This document shows, in pieces, positions 34,436 to 45,931 of a stretch of DNA of 64,000 bases. The DNA lies in contig CAJJDO010000147.1 in assembly GCA_905183005.1 (NCBI GenBank), positions 125,521 through 189,520 of the forward strand, in the 5' to 3' direction. The notes under the pieces were generated by a model. The model was not told the DNA's origin and did not search any database. It saw only the letters and a program-made list of their open reading frames with translations. The stretch's first letter is position 1, and every line of letters starts with the position of its first letter. Both the position numbers and the translations under genes were made by a program. Source of the DNA: Paramecium pentaurelia (lineage: Eukaryota > Ciliophora > Oligohymenophorea > Peniculida > Parameciidae).

Positions 34436-35630
34436 ATGCTTTCCGATCAAATTAAATAGGTATTGACAACAAACACTACGTCTTTTCTCGCCCCTAGGTT
34501 CTCTCGAAAAACTACACTACTTAAGAAGAGAAATAAGGCTCTTTCGTCTTGTAGTATTGAAGATATTGCTACATACACATAATAAAAAAGCTCACAATAA
34601 CCTTAATCCAAGTAACTAATAGTAAGATCGGAATCATAACACAATCCAATAACTCCAATAGCAACTCCACAATAGAGTAATTCAGTGAGTTGTCAAACAA
34701 ATACATCTCTATTCGATGAACAGCTACCTGACATTCCTGCATCTGATCCAATTTGGCTTGAGATTATTCCTTAGGAGGTGTTGCAAGGATCAACAGTAGA
34801 ATAACTTCTCGAAGACAATAAAGATTACTTTTATTATTTGTTAGGATTGTATCTACAAGAATAAATGCATGGAGATTTTAATATGAACAAATTTATGTTG
34901 CCAACTAAATGGTAAAGTTAATATGGACGTGATTTTCCACTAAAATAAAAAGAAAGATAAGAAATTATTAAAAATACTGTCTATGAAGATTATAAGTCTC
35001 CTTAAACTTCAGAGTTTTCAAAGACCAGTTATAAAACTCATTTTTCAGCATATCCACCAAAAGATTACAATCCTAAATTAGAAAGAAGAAAGTATGAAAA
35101 AAGTGAGTTACAATTTGCTACATTGACAACATATAAAGTATGATATTTATGAATTATATTAGGCCAATCATTTTGATTTCCAAAGTAATTTCAAACCTGA
35201 AAAAGTAACAGCATCTAAACATTTGACAACTGGAGGACTCTCATTATCTAGTTAGACTCTTTATAAAACAGAATATTAATGGCCTTAACCAATAGAATAA
35301 CCTACAAATTGTAAAAACATTTATTCAAAATTGTAAACAATCTCATTATTTTAAATAAGAAATCCAATTCAATCTTCTGGAATCTTTTTCGATAAATAAA
35401 GAGATGTCTACAATTAATTCCCAATTGATCCAATATCTAAATAGACACCTTATTCATAAACTCCTACATATTAAAAATAATATATCTCTACAACTAAAAA
35501 GTATTAAATGTTCTAAATTTAAATTAGTGATTTCTAGGGAGTAAGACTTGGAGAAGTAACTCAAATGAAAAACTGGAGATAAAGTGTCATTAGGAGAATG
35601 AATTAATTGAGAAAACAATCGCAAATATGA
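34436..35630 (+). CDS. Unknown basic protein, possibly axonemal
   Basis: One 25-nt intron (35138-35162) gives 389 residues. The N-terminal third is Ser/Thr/Gln-rich and basic. The middle contains YKTHFSAYPPKDYNPKLERR, followed by LTTYKANHFDFQSNFKPEKV, spacing reminiscent of SAXO/STOP-type microtubule-stabilising repeats (F-x-T/S-x-Y with Pro and Lys). The C terminus is Gln/Tyr/Pro-rich. Similarity to SAXO is suggestive only; no certain family. It converges with the next gene, with 9 bases between stop codons, and that gene also looks ciliary. Confidence 0.7.
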
Positions 35631-35639
35631 TCTTTAATT

Positions 35640-36207
35640 TCAATATTCATCTAATTTCTTATGTACTTTTGAGAAAGCTGTACTAGTATTAAGTCCATCA
35701 AACTTGTAGGTGTCTCCCAAGAAAGCCTAAGTGAATCTAGCATCTCTAGGATAATATTTCTCAATCAACTCAAATGATGTTGGATTCAACTGTCCATATT
35801 ACATATTAGATGTTTCATAAATTGGTAATCCTTTTATCAATCATAAACTTATACCAACATTGATTCCTTAAGGAGGAGCCTTGTACTCTTATTCAGTGAC
35901 ATGAAACTTCTTTGATGGTACCTTGTTATCTAATTTTCTACGTTGTTTTTCTTCTTCAGATATAGGTTAAGATAACTCAAGTCCTATGGTTTAAGCAACC
36001 AGTTTATTTTTAAGTAATTTTTCAGCTCTTCTAAAGTCCTAATCATATTAATAATGGAATCATCACCTGCATTTGACGTACAATTTCAGCATAGGTAGGC
36101 ACAGGACATGATGTCATATCCACCTACTGTTATCCACTATGTAATAACCAACCATCACCATATGATTAGTTATTTGTAATATAATGAGCTGATTGATTTT
36201 TATTCAT
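35640..36207 (-). CDS. Small protein resembling ciliary microtubule inner proteins (PIERCE-like)
   Basis: Two introns (36039-36066 and 35831-35854) give 171 residues. The C-terminal part has the pattern YGQLNPTSFELIEKYYPRD, ARFTQAFLGDTYKFDGLNT, STAFSKVHKKLDEY: a YG-x-P segment, an FYP-like motif and a conserved LNT. This is the arrangement I associate with PIERCE1/2-type microtubule inner proteins of ciliary doublets. The N terminus is Gln/Ser-rich and the centre is charged. The assignment is from memory of the family pattern, so confidence in function is low while the gene model is firm. Its start is 7 bases from the divergent start of the PPAT-HD gene. Confidence 0.75.
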
Positions 36208-36214
36208 TTTATTA
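36208..36214. promoter_or_regulatory. 7-bp divergent start-to-start spacer
   Basis: Only seven bases separate the start codons of two divergent genes (36207 minus, 36215 plus). Promoter elements of each gene must lie inside the other's coding sequence, or translation starts at leaderless or internal transcription sites. Confidence 0.55.
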
Positions 36215-37642
36215 ATGAAACATCATGCTAAATTATTAATCCTATGTTCATTCAATTCTATTGGATATTAGTTATTAGATCAAAAAATAGAAGAGTATCT
36301 TAAAACTAATCAAGAGGAAATAGTTCTATATTTGGTAGGAACACCTATTACATATCTAAAAATATATGAACAAATATTATTTCATCTTTATGGGAGAATA
36401 AAATAATATCCTACCAAATTCATAGTGATCTTTGATATATTTAATAAGGAATTTAGAAACAAATACCAATTTGATTTGGTAATAAATTTAGGAACTAATT
36501 TATAAGGAGATTTCAATATTCAACTTAAAATAAATCATGAAATATAAAAAATCTAATTTAAGTAAGAAGGTTATACAGTAAATCAATTTAAAAGAGGTGC
36601 TAATAGTGGTACTTTTGATCATTTACATATTGGACATAAAGTGCTTTTAAGTTTAAGTTTATTAGCTGTGAGTTAGCATTTGACAATAGGAATAACTAGT
36701 GAAATATTATTATAAAAAAAGAAATTAAGAGGTTTCATATAATCATACAACACTCGTGTTAGATGTGTAAAAGAGTTTTGTTAAATGTTCAGACCTGATA
36801 TTGAATTGTAGTTTTCTGAATTGATTGATCCAAATGGTCTAAAAGGATAATATGAAATATTGATTACCACATAAGATTGTTAAAATTCTATAGAGTATAT
36901 AAATAATCTTAGAAAATAAGAGAGTTTGAATGAAATAAATGGATACATAATGGGTATAATTGAAAATTAGAATCATTAAGGGGATGGTAAAATATCTTCA
37001 ACATAATTTAGAGAATAAATCTCATAAAAGAATAGATTAACAGAATATGAATATTTGGAACTTAGAACAGAATGGTTATCAGTGAGTAATAATCTATATT
37101 GGTTTGAATCTATTCTAGTAGATTATTATTCATAACCTTAAAGGTATTATCATACATTAAGACATATTTATGATATGTTAAAATAATTAAAAGGAATTAA
37201 AAACATTACAAATGTTAAATTGGCAACATTCTTTCATGATATAATATATTATCCAAAAATTCATGATAATGAAGAAAAAAGCTGTTTATTATTTTAATAA
37301 TTTGCTAAAGAAGGTAATATTGATACAGAGATTGTGTCAATTTTCATTTTATAAACAAAAAGTCATTAAACAGATGTACCATTCTTACCTGAGGATGATT
37401 TATCAGATCTTATGATATATTTAGATGCTGATATGTCTATATTAGAATCTGATGCATATCCTATTTATGCTTAAGATATAAGAAAAGAGTATTCTCATTT
37501 ATCAGATTAAGAATATAAAACTAGTAGAATTGCTGTTTTATAAAAGTTCTTGTAATCTAAAATATTTAATCTGAGAAATGAAGAAAAAGCAAGAAAAAAT
37601 ATATAAGAAGAGATTGATATATTATAAAATTGGGTAGTGTGA
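36215..37642 (+). CDS. Phosphopantetheine adenylyltransferase fused to an HD-domain phosphohydrolase
   Basis: A single intron-free exon of 476 codons. The N-terminal 130 residues have no clear family. About residues 137-290 form a nucleotidyltransferase with GTFDHLHIGHKVLLS (the T/HxGH ATP-binding motif), ITSEILLQKKKLRGFIQSY and RVRCVKEFCQMFRPDIEL, as in eukaryotic 4'-phosphopantetheine adenylyltransferase (the COASY N-terminal activity), which makes dephospho-CoA. From about 310 an HD domain follows: YYHTLRHIYDMLKQL, KLATFFHDIIYYPKIHDNEEK and DLMIYLDADMSILE, resembling the COG4339 family. No dephospho-CoA kinase domain is present. The second domain's substrate is unknown; a CoA-intermediate hydrolase is a possibility. 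Confidence 0.82.
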
Positions 37643-37669
37643 CAATGAAATAATATCATTTATTAAAAA

Positions 37670-39016
37670 ATGATTAAATTTTAAAAATTAGATCAGCCAT
37701 AAACTAGTCTAGATATTATTAAAGTATCATCTCCTTAGAATAATCGATTTTATATTGTCCATCCATCACCAATTGAAATCTAGACTCAAACATAAAATTT
37801 CTTTTGTGGATCATCAGAATTGTTAAAATAAATACCTGTTCATGATAAAGGACCTAAATTAGATTCTAAAGGATAAATCATTAAACATACATTAGTTGGT
37901 TCTGTTCAACAATTTATGCTTGAAAAATAAAGAAGACTAAGTACAGGTAAGAAACCATAAGTCAAGTTATAGACTTAATTATAACCAGAATTTGAAGCTC
38001 CACCTTTAGTTAATAATAGTTACACAAAATGTAAATATATACTTAATATTCTTAAGTAACTGAATTTATGTCAAGTAAGGATCTTGTTAAAAAATCACCA
38101 AATAAAGTCAAATCTAAAGAATACCAACTGATCTAATTAAATGAGGAATAAGTACAGTAAGAAATAGTAGATGTAGAGAGAAGAGTAAAAATCAATTAAG
38201 CTGAAGTAAAACATGCCCCATGATTTAAGACTGCCAAAATGAATTAAGAAATCAAATAACAGCTCAATAAAGGAGATCAACTTAGAATGGATGCTTTTAT
38301 AAGGGCCATGACAAATTATGAAAATACATAAAGTGATTGGGAATAAACTAAAATTAAAGTGAGTTCTAGAATCTCTAGAAAAACTGGTTAATCCATGAAT
38401 GAAAAAATTGAATAATTTAGAGTTAAATAAGAAGTTAAATAATTGTTAGATCATATCACACCAATTGATTAAAAATTAGGAAATGATTATTGGGTAATTT
38501 ATCCTTTCTATACAGAAATAAGGATTAAGATCTCAAGAATCAACATTAAAAAGGAAGAATCCCTATAAGTACATTGACAAATTAGAAGAAGATCCAAATT
38601 ATCAAATAGATAAAAAGCCTCCTGTTATTGAAATTATTAGAGGTTAGAATTCTAGTGCCAAAGGATTTAGACCTTATTCATCATTTACTTCTCGTTTTTA
38701 TTTAGATAGAAAATTAAAAGAGAATGAAGAACTAGTTAAGAAACTTATTCCATAAAATTTAGATGAAATTGATTAACTTTAATTAACTGGATAAAATGTA
38801 ATGAAATAAGAAATCAATTCTGTTAGAAATCCAAGAGATAGTTTTGTTAAAATTACAGGTTCTTTTGCAAATAGTTAAGGAGGTTTTAAAACATATTTTA
38901 AGAAGGTACCAATTAAATAAGAATATTAATAACCAGATGAAGTGATAGTTTAAAATTATGATAAAAAGAAAATATTAAATACAGGATAATTTGGAAGTTT
39001 GAAAGGATATTTTTGA
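37670..39016 (+). CDS. Unknown 424-residue basic protein
   Basis: Three introns (26, 24 and 22 nt) give 425 codons exactly, from ATG 37670 to TGA 39014-39016, starting 27 bases after the PPAT-HD gene. The protein is Lys/Gln/Ser-rich with short helical stretches (KMNQEIKQQLNKGDQLRMDA, DQLQLTGQNVMKQEINSVRN) and a C-terminal part rich in aromatic residues (SAKGFRPYSSFTSRFYLDRK, NSQGGFKTYFKKVPIK). No domain is recognised. The composition suits a cytoskeletal or cortical protein, but that is only an impression. Confidence 0.72.
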
Positions 39017-39240
39017 ATATATTTTAATCATAAATTTCAAGCTTTGAGTATTTTATATTATATTCTTTTGATTTTATGAATTATAATAACATATTAAGTA
39101 TAATTAATATAATTATAATAATAAAAATGAATAAAATATTATATATGAGAGATAATAAATAAATTAATAATTAATTCTTTATGGATATTCTCAATCTATT
39201 TATTATTATTTAATTAAATTAATAATTATATTATAAATTC

Positions 39241-41488
39241 TCAATTTTGAAGTCTATTTGTAAGATTAATCTCAGATAAGACTTAGTATTATTTAATAAT
39301 ATTTGAATTATTAACAACTTACTCAATCTATTGTCCATATAATTCTAATCTATATTTATAATTCTAAAATTATACTTTTTGTTTAATTCTGAATTTAAAG
39401 TTTACTGTGTTTACAATTCACTTTTCAATTAAACTAATTCTGATTTCATAGAATTTTCTTTTTAATTTAATTTCTTCTTTGTATTTGCTAATTCTTCATT
39501 CTAACTAATTTACAATTACTAAATTTCTTGTTCAGTCTTATTCTTTTCTTCTTCTAATAAATTTGATAGAGTATTTGTAGTATCCTATAATTCACTTTAT
39601 AATTTGTGAATATTTAATTCTTTTGTCTAAATCTAGATTCTTAATTATTCAATTGTCTAATCTTTTTCTCTATTTTATTGTTATAGATTTTTTATTTATC
39701 TTTCAGCATTCATTTTTTCTCTTTGCAAAGTAGATTAAAGAGATATTAATTGTTATTCTTATTCTGAATTCTACTCCTTTTATATTTATACTTACTCTTC
39801 TAATTCTTCTATATATTTTTATGATTAAATCTTTATCTATTCATTCTCATTAGATACTTAAATCAATTTATTCTAATACTCTAAATAATAATAATACATA
39901 TGATTAATTATTCAATTACTTAAACTATATTAAAGTAGTTTCATATTGTTTTTCTTTTAATTCTATTATTTAATTTAAACTTTAAATTTATTATTACAAT
40001 TAATTCATTAAAGCTTATTATTATTAGTTATAATTAATCAATTCTACCTTTTATAATTCATAATCTTTATAGTTTTTTTAAATTTAACTTTAATATTCTT
40101 CTGATTATTATAAAATCTATTATAAAATTCATAAAAATATTATACTTCTTTTTTTTAATTATTTATAATAATCTATGATTTTTCTTAATCTTTTTGATTG
40201 CTCTATAGTAATTATTAACTATATTTTTATAATTCATTTAATTGATTTTATTATTCTAAAATCTAATTCTTTTAATGATTTATTTATTTTTCAAGAATTT
40301 ATATTTAATTAATGAAATCACTCTTCTATTTCTCTATATTTTTTTCATGTTAAATAATTAAATTTTTCTCAACATTCTATTATTCTTCTAAATTCTTCTA
40401 TTCATTTTTAATCATTTTCTATTCTAAAATCTCAAATTAAGTTCTTATTGTCTATGTTTCTTCCTCAAAATTTGTTCTCATTCTTTTATTCTATAATAAT
40501 AAGGTTTCTATCTCAGTATTCTTTATATCTAATAAACCTTTTAATTTTTCAATTTCTGAATCCATTATCTCTGATTATGTAGAATATTATTTTTTTAGAT
40601 TCTCAATTTATCCCTAATAAATAATATCTTATTTCTATCTTAAACTGTTAACATCCAAAGAAAATTCTCTTTCTTAATCTTATAATCTATTTCTTAAAAT
40701 ATCATTTTCTTTTAACAATTAATTCTCAAAGTATTCCTTTTCCTGTAAAATTTGATTAAATTTTAATTCTAAATTATCCATCTCTTTATCTCTCATATCA
40801 GCATATTCTCTTAGCTTTCTTACTTGATTCTATAACATATCTATTTAAGTTAGATAATTATGTTTTTACTATTCATTTTATACTAATTTACATATTATAA
40901 AAAATAATACTTGAAAAATTTGTCTTTGTAGCTTCAACTTCTTAAGATCTCTCTTTCTCTAATAAATTGTTTCGTTCTTCTAATAATTTTAATTCATTGC
41001 TTAATTTTTTTAAATCCAACTCATATTATGCTTTTACTTAGATTATTTATAAATTATTATATACATTATACTGCACTATTTAGTTATTGTTCATACTTGG
41101 ATTTCCATAATTCACATTCAGTCTTTTTTTAAGCATAACTTTTTTGAAGCTTATCTAGATCTTAATTAAGAATTTAATTCTAATGTAAAATGTATTCTGT
41201 CTTATCATCTAAAGTTCCTTATTTACTCATTCTTATCATCATTGCATCTAATTCATTTTTCAATTATCTTGAATAAATTTCAAGATCTGCACTTCTATTC
41301 TTGTAATATTCCAATTCTTCATTAAATTATTGCTGATCTGTATTTAGTCTATTCTCTTTGATACTTTTAGAAGTGAAAGAGTTTCTGACAGAACCATTTG
41401 TATCTATACTATAAGGATATTGCTTTTTATATTATGGACTTTGTGTATAAGGCTTATCTGATTTCATATGAGGTGATGAATTTAACAT
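39241..41488 (-). CDS. Coiled-coil protein, 705 residues
   Basis: Five introns (28, 28, 29, 19 and 26 nt) leave 2,118 nt, 706 codons. The N terminus is Ser/Tyr-rich (MLNSSPHMKSDKPYTQSPQY). From about residue 50 to the end the sequence is continuous heptad-type coil (EELEYYKNRSADLEIYSRQL, YELDLKKLSNELKLLEERNN and similar). The 19-nt intron is among the shortest here and is required to keep frame. No globular domain is seen. An alternative upstream reading (41440-41598, starting MKLLIKIQNNLINLRDNG) is open in another frame and cannot be spliced in convincingly. Confidence 0.8.
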
Positions 41489-42071
41489 ATTTGAATTCGT
41501 TAAAATAAATTAAAATTAACATCTTCATTTTCATAATTAACTAAACCATTATCTCTTAAATTGATTAAATTATTTTGTATTTTTATCAATAACTTCATAC
41601 TATAATATTTAAATTTTCAATTTCTTTTTTATAGAGGAAATATATTCTTAAAATAAAATTATTATCATTTCTTTAATTTACATTCCTTTTTTAAACTATT
41701 ATCATTAGTATTACCAATATTGAGTTAAGCTAAAATATAACAATTTTAATGAAAAAATGATTATTTTTAAATTACAAACTTTTACTACTATAATATGATT
41801 TATTAAGTTATTATTTTTGTTTTTATATTAATTTATAATAAAAATCAGATTCTTCTCTCAATTTTGATTAATTTTAGAATTAAAAATACTAATTATAAAA
41901 GTATACTAAAATATTTGATAAATTCAATTTATCAATATTGTTAAGTAGTATAGAATGAAAGATTATATTATTTCTTTAATCTATATACAAATCTAAATAA
42001 TAAAAACTTAGTATTATTATCTTGGTTTGATGATTGAAATCTTTGAAATATGTTTTAATGATAATAAATTT
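41489..42071. other. AT-rich interval with an open upstream frame
   Basis: Apart from the short open reading at 41440-41598 mentioned for the coiled-coil gene, nothing coding is recognised. Confidence 0.4.
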
Positions 42072-42416
42072 TCAATTCTGTATTATTTTTTTGCACTTTT
42101 AAATTTTTTTATGGACCTTTCTTTTTTTTCTATGAATTTCTTTCTCATTATATGGAGGTGGTATAGGTTTGAGTATGATCCTTCTCTTTTTAACAATTTT
42201 CTTCATTTTGATCTTCTAATTATCTTGATTTTCAAGCATTTCACCATCCTATATTTTTTCTTAATGTTCAACTAAATCATCTTGATCTTATTATAATAGT
42301 CGGGTTTAATACTAATTTTATGTAAATATCGTTTAATTGATAAGCTACTTCTTCTGATAACGTTATCTTATAGTTTGCTCTAAAGATTATCCTTAACAGT
42401 GTATGATGATGAACAT
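42072..42416 (-). CDS. Small basic ORF, 114 residues
   Basis: Intact ciliate-code ORF from ATG 42416 to TGA 42072. The C-terminal two thirds are strongly charged: DQDDLVEHQEKIQDGEMLEN, then MKKIVKKRRIILKPIPPPYN, then a poly-basic tail. The first 20 residues overlap another open frame that reads HEAFYRFSDYVHHHTLLR and continues RANYKITLSEEVAYQLNDIY, a helical pattern resembling a histone-fold (CENP-X-like) segment. The true gene may combine that exon with this tail through a splice I cannot place. Function unknown; a small nuclear basic protein would fit. Confidence 0.45.
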
Positions 42417-43726
42417 AATCAGAAAAACGATAAAATGCTTCATGAAATAAATTAATTAAATCCCAAATTCTAGATCATATTCATCATTAATTTAAAGTTC
42501 GTTAATTCACTTATATAATTTTGAAAGTAGCTTTGAAGAGTGCACTGATAAAATATATTGATTGAGTTTGATTATATATATATTAAATTAATTTCTACTT
42601 AACTAAAAAGGGATAAAATTTAGATAAGTTATGTTTAAGTTTTAAATCAAATTTATTGTTGGACCAATATGGTTATATATAAATAATTGGTCAATAAGTT
42701 ATATGAATTTATAGTAATATGAAAATTAAATTGGATAATCTAATTCACATAATGAATAGCTAATACTTTTTAATTTATTGTTTTGATAATTGATCCCTTA
42801 AAGAAATTAAATTATCAAAGATATATTGATGAAGATTACAAATATATATTATTTTTATTATTTTTAATGAGAATCCCTTAATCAACATTCTTAATTATTT
42901 TTATATGTAATATCCAATTAAAATGATTTTCAAAGACAATTTAATATTAATAATAAAATAATTCATTATTATTAGAAATATAACAAAATAAATCAACATC
43001 AATGCTGTATAAAATTAAATCTATATGAATTGAGAAATATAATAGATTCATCAAAGAAAGAATTTCAAATATAGAACAATAGCCTAAAATAGAAATATCA
43101 TAATCTTTTTGATAAAAATAACCATCATATCTTATAAGGAATACTTAGATTTATTATAAAAAAGTTATAAATGTATATTATTTCTCTATTAAAAATTAAG
43201 ATGAATATAAAATTATTTTAATAGGATCATAAGATAATTTTAAGTAATTGAATTACTTGAATCAAGAATTAATAAAATATTTTAATTAAATCAAATCAAT
43301 CTTAGGAAATGATTAAAGCTTATAGATTTAGTATCTATAGGTCTTTGCAAAATATAAATATGTTTTTATCTTATAAATAATAAGAAATCTCATTAAATAG
43401 TAGTGTGCCATCATATAATTAAAACTATCAATTAGTAAATCAGATTTAAAAGCAGGTAGTTAAATTATTGTTGTCAGATTGGTGGAATTATTATTTCAAT
43501 AATATTTAATTATTTGATTTGAATTTCAAGCAGTAACATAATTATAATATTGGTTTATTATACTAAAATCTAAATAGGATATCTCATAACAATATAAATG
43601 TCTATTAAAAAGGTTTTATTAAGATGTATATTAATAATTTAATGAATAAAGATGCTAAAAAGAATATGAAATATTGATTTTAAACTCTTGATAATATTTA
43701 TCATTTTATATAGATCAATTATTCTC
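42417..43726. other. AT-rich interval with weak coding traces
   Basis: About 1.3 kb. Short plus-strand stretches near 43060-43260 look faintly protein-like (KNNHHILQGILRFIIKKL), but no start, splice pattern or family emerges. Possibly a decayed gene. Confidence 0.35.
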
Positions 43727-44941
43727 TCATTTTTTCATTTTATGTTAATTATTCTTCTTTAAATTTATCTCCAATTAGACTAAAGGGGAATCACTTCCCT
43801 CGTGATGTTTTTCTAATTTTACTTTTTTTTGTTTTTAATTGCTTTTATTCAAATTATATAGGCAATCCTAATCTTATTCTTATTGAGCTTAAAACTAAGC
43901 ATCTGTCTTATTTAAACAATGTTCACATTTACAAAGATCATTACATTTTATGTTCTGACTGTAACATTCACAATATTTTTTTTTACATCCAGATTTTTTA
44001 CAATTACATCCTCTATGTATGACACTGGAATTATCTTTACTTGGTTCTTTTTATGGTTTATCTTAGATGAAATTAAGTATACCTTATTAAACAAATTGAG
44101 GAGCTCCCTTTGTAGTAAAACATTATGCAAAAGCATCAGCATTTCTTAACAAGGCTTCTTCAATAGCTTTTGATCTTTCTTAAGGATTATCTATTCTGTT
44201 TTTACATTCTTGGCAATTACAACTCTATGAACATACCTTTTTGTATAAATTTAGGAAGTTATATCATACCCCATTATTGGCAAAACACTCACAATAAAGT
44301 TTGAGGCATTTACTTTTTTTACAGTTGCACTAAAAATCAGAAACTTTTTGATATGAAACTAATTAAAAGACTTTAAGTTGAAGTTCTTTAGAGACAGTAT
44401 TCTGACATTGAAGACCATCATATATAGGAGGATAGAAACAATAAGGTGGCATCATTTATTATGGAGGTCTAGGTTGATACCATTGTTGAACCATAAACTG
44501 TTGTCCAGGAGGGTATTTCATCATCATTGGTTATGGTGGGTATTTCATAGGATAAAAACCATAAGGATAGGGATTTCGATGTGGATCATCCTCCATATGA
44601 TCAAAATGAGGAATTTCACCTAATGAATATTTTAGAAATGCTTAGGTACTTTGACCCTTTTTGTCGCTATTGAGATATTTCTATGGATCATAGTCATTGA
44701 AGCCTGATTAATTTCCTGTAATACCTTTGTTTTCTAGATCGAAATTAGGAGGAATATGAGAAAATAATTATGAATATTGCATAGGAGTAAATCGTGGTGA
44801 TGGATTCATAGGCCAATCCTCTGGATATTCTTGAATTTTCTTATTATTCTCTTATTTTCTTTGGGGCTCATTTGAATTCTCCCTTCAAATTAATTAATTC
44901 AATGTCCAATACCTATTATGTTCCTCCGAATATGCACTCAT
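43727..44941 (-). CDS. LIN54/tesmin-type CXC (CRC) DNA-binding protein
   Basis: Three introns (44883-44912, 44237-44269, 44062-44082) give 376 residues. Residues 1-190 are Pro/Tyr/Met-rich and probably disordered (PYGFYPMKYPPQPMMMKYPP). Two cysteine-rich CXC motifs follow: first CNCKKSKCLKLYCECFANN then GVCSQSCNCQECKN; second RGCNCKKSGCKKKYCECYSQ then CNDLCKCEHCLN. They are separated by the conserved RNPQERSKAIEEAL-type linker (here NRIDNPQERSKAIEEALLRN). This tandem CRC domain binds the CHR element (TTYGAA) in LIN54, MSL-domain and TSO1 proteins and regulates cell-cycle genes. DNA binding is a firm family inference; target genes are unknown. Confidence 0.93.
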
Positions 44942-45931
44942 AAATTAATTTATTTAATCACTCAAGATATTCAAATTAATGATTAATTAAAACTGCTAGT
45001 TCAGCTCATATAAAATAATAAACATGGTATTCATATAGTCATAGAAAAAGTTAAATGAGATGATATTTAGATTGTAGTGATAAATTACAATATATAAAAA
45101 TGAATTTAATTATAGAATTTATTAATATTAAACTGCCAATAGAAAATCATTTGATCCTTGTAGCAAATAATTGAATCATCGATTTAAATAACAAGTAAAA
45201 TTACTGCTATTAAATTACAAATTCCAATTTTATCCTATATAATCATCTAATAGAATAAATCAATCATTATTAATCTAAATTATTATCGAGTTTAATTATT
45301 TTGAATGTACTTTTCAAATTTAATTCAAATAATAACAATATTATTACCATTTTTAATAATAACTATTTTAAGTATAAAATTTTTAATATTTCAAATCGAA
45401 TTTTTGTAAAAAATTTTAAATTTCCTATTTTGAATTTATTTTATAATTAAATTAGAAACTTAAATACTAATTATTATTTAAATGAATTTAAATACTAAAA
45501 CTTAAATCTATACTTATTAAAAACAATAGAATATAATAACAACTACAATTTATAAGAATTACTAAAAACTAAATTAGTTTAAATTTAATCTTCAATACTT
45601 TAATCAAAATATAATGATAATTAAAAAAATCAATTTAATAATTACTTATTGCTAAATTTAGATTCAATAAATTAATCATATTATTTAAATGATTTACATA
45701 AATAAAAACATTTAAGTTAAAATTATATAATATAATTCAATAAAATTGTGAATTAATAATAATTTATTTTATTAACAAATCTTGTTTAATAATTAGTATA
45801 ATTTGAATTCATGAAGTAATCAAATAATAAATATTAAATTAACATAAATATCTAAAAATAAATAAACCATGATGATCACATATTTTTAGAAACTATTAAT
45901 AAGTTGAACATATTGAATTAATAATTTGATA
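44942..45931. other. AT-rich intergenic interval (about 1 kb)
   Basis: Extremely AT-rich, TGA and TCA in all frames. No coding stretch, RNA or repeat recognised. Confidence 0.5.

Noticed and set aside
43919..44149. Overlapping plus and minus ORFs rich in Phe/Thr
   Set aside because: Shadows of the LIN54/CXC gene, whose cysteine-rich frame is unmistakable.
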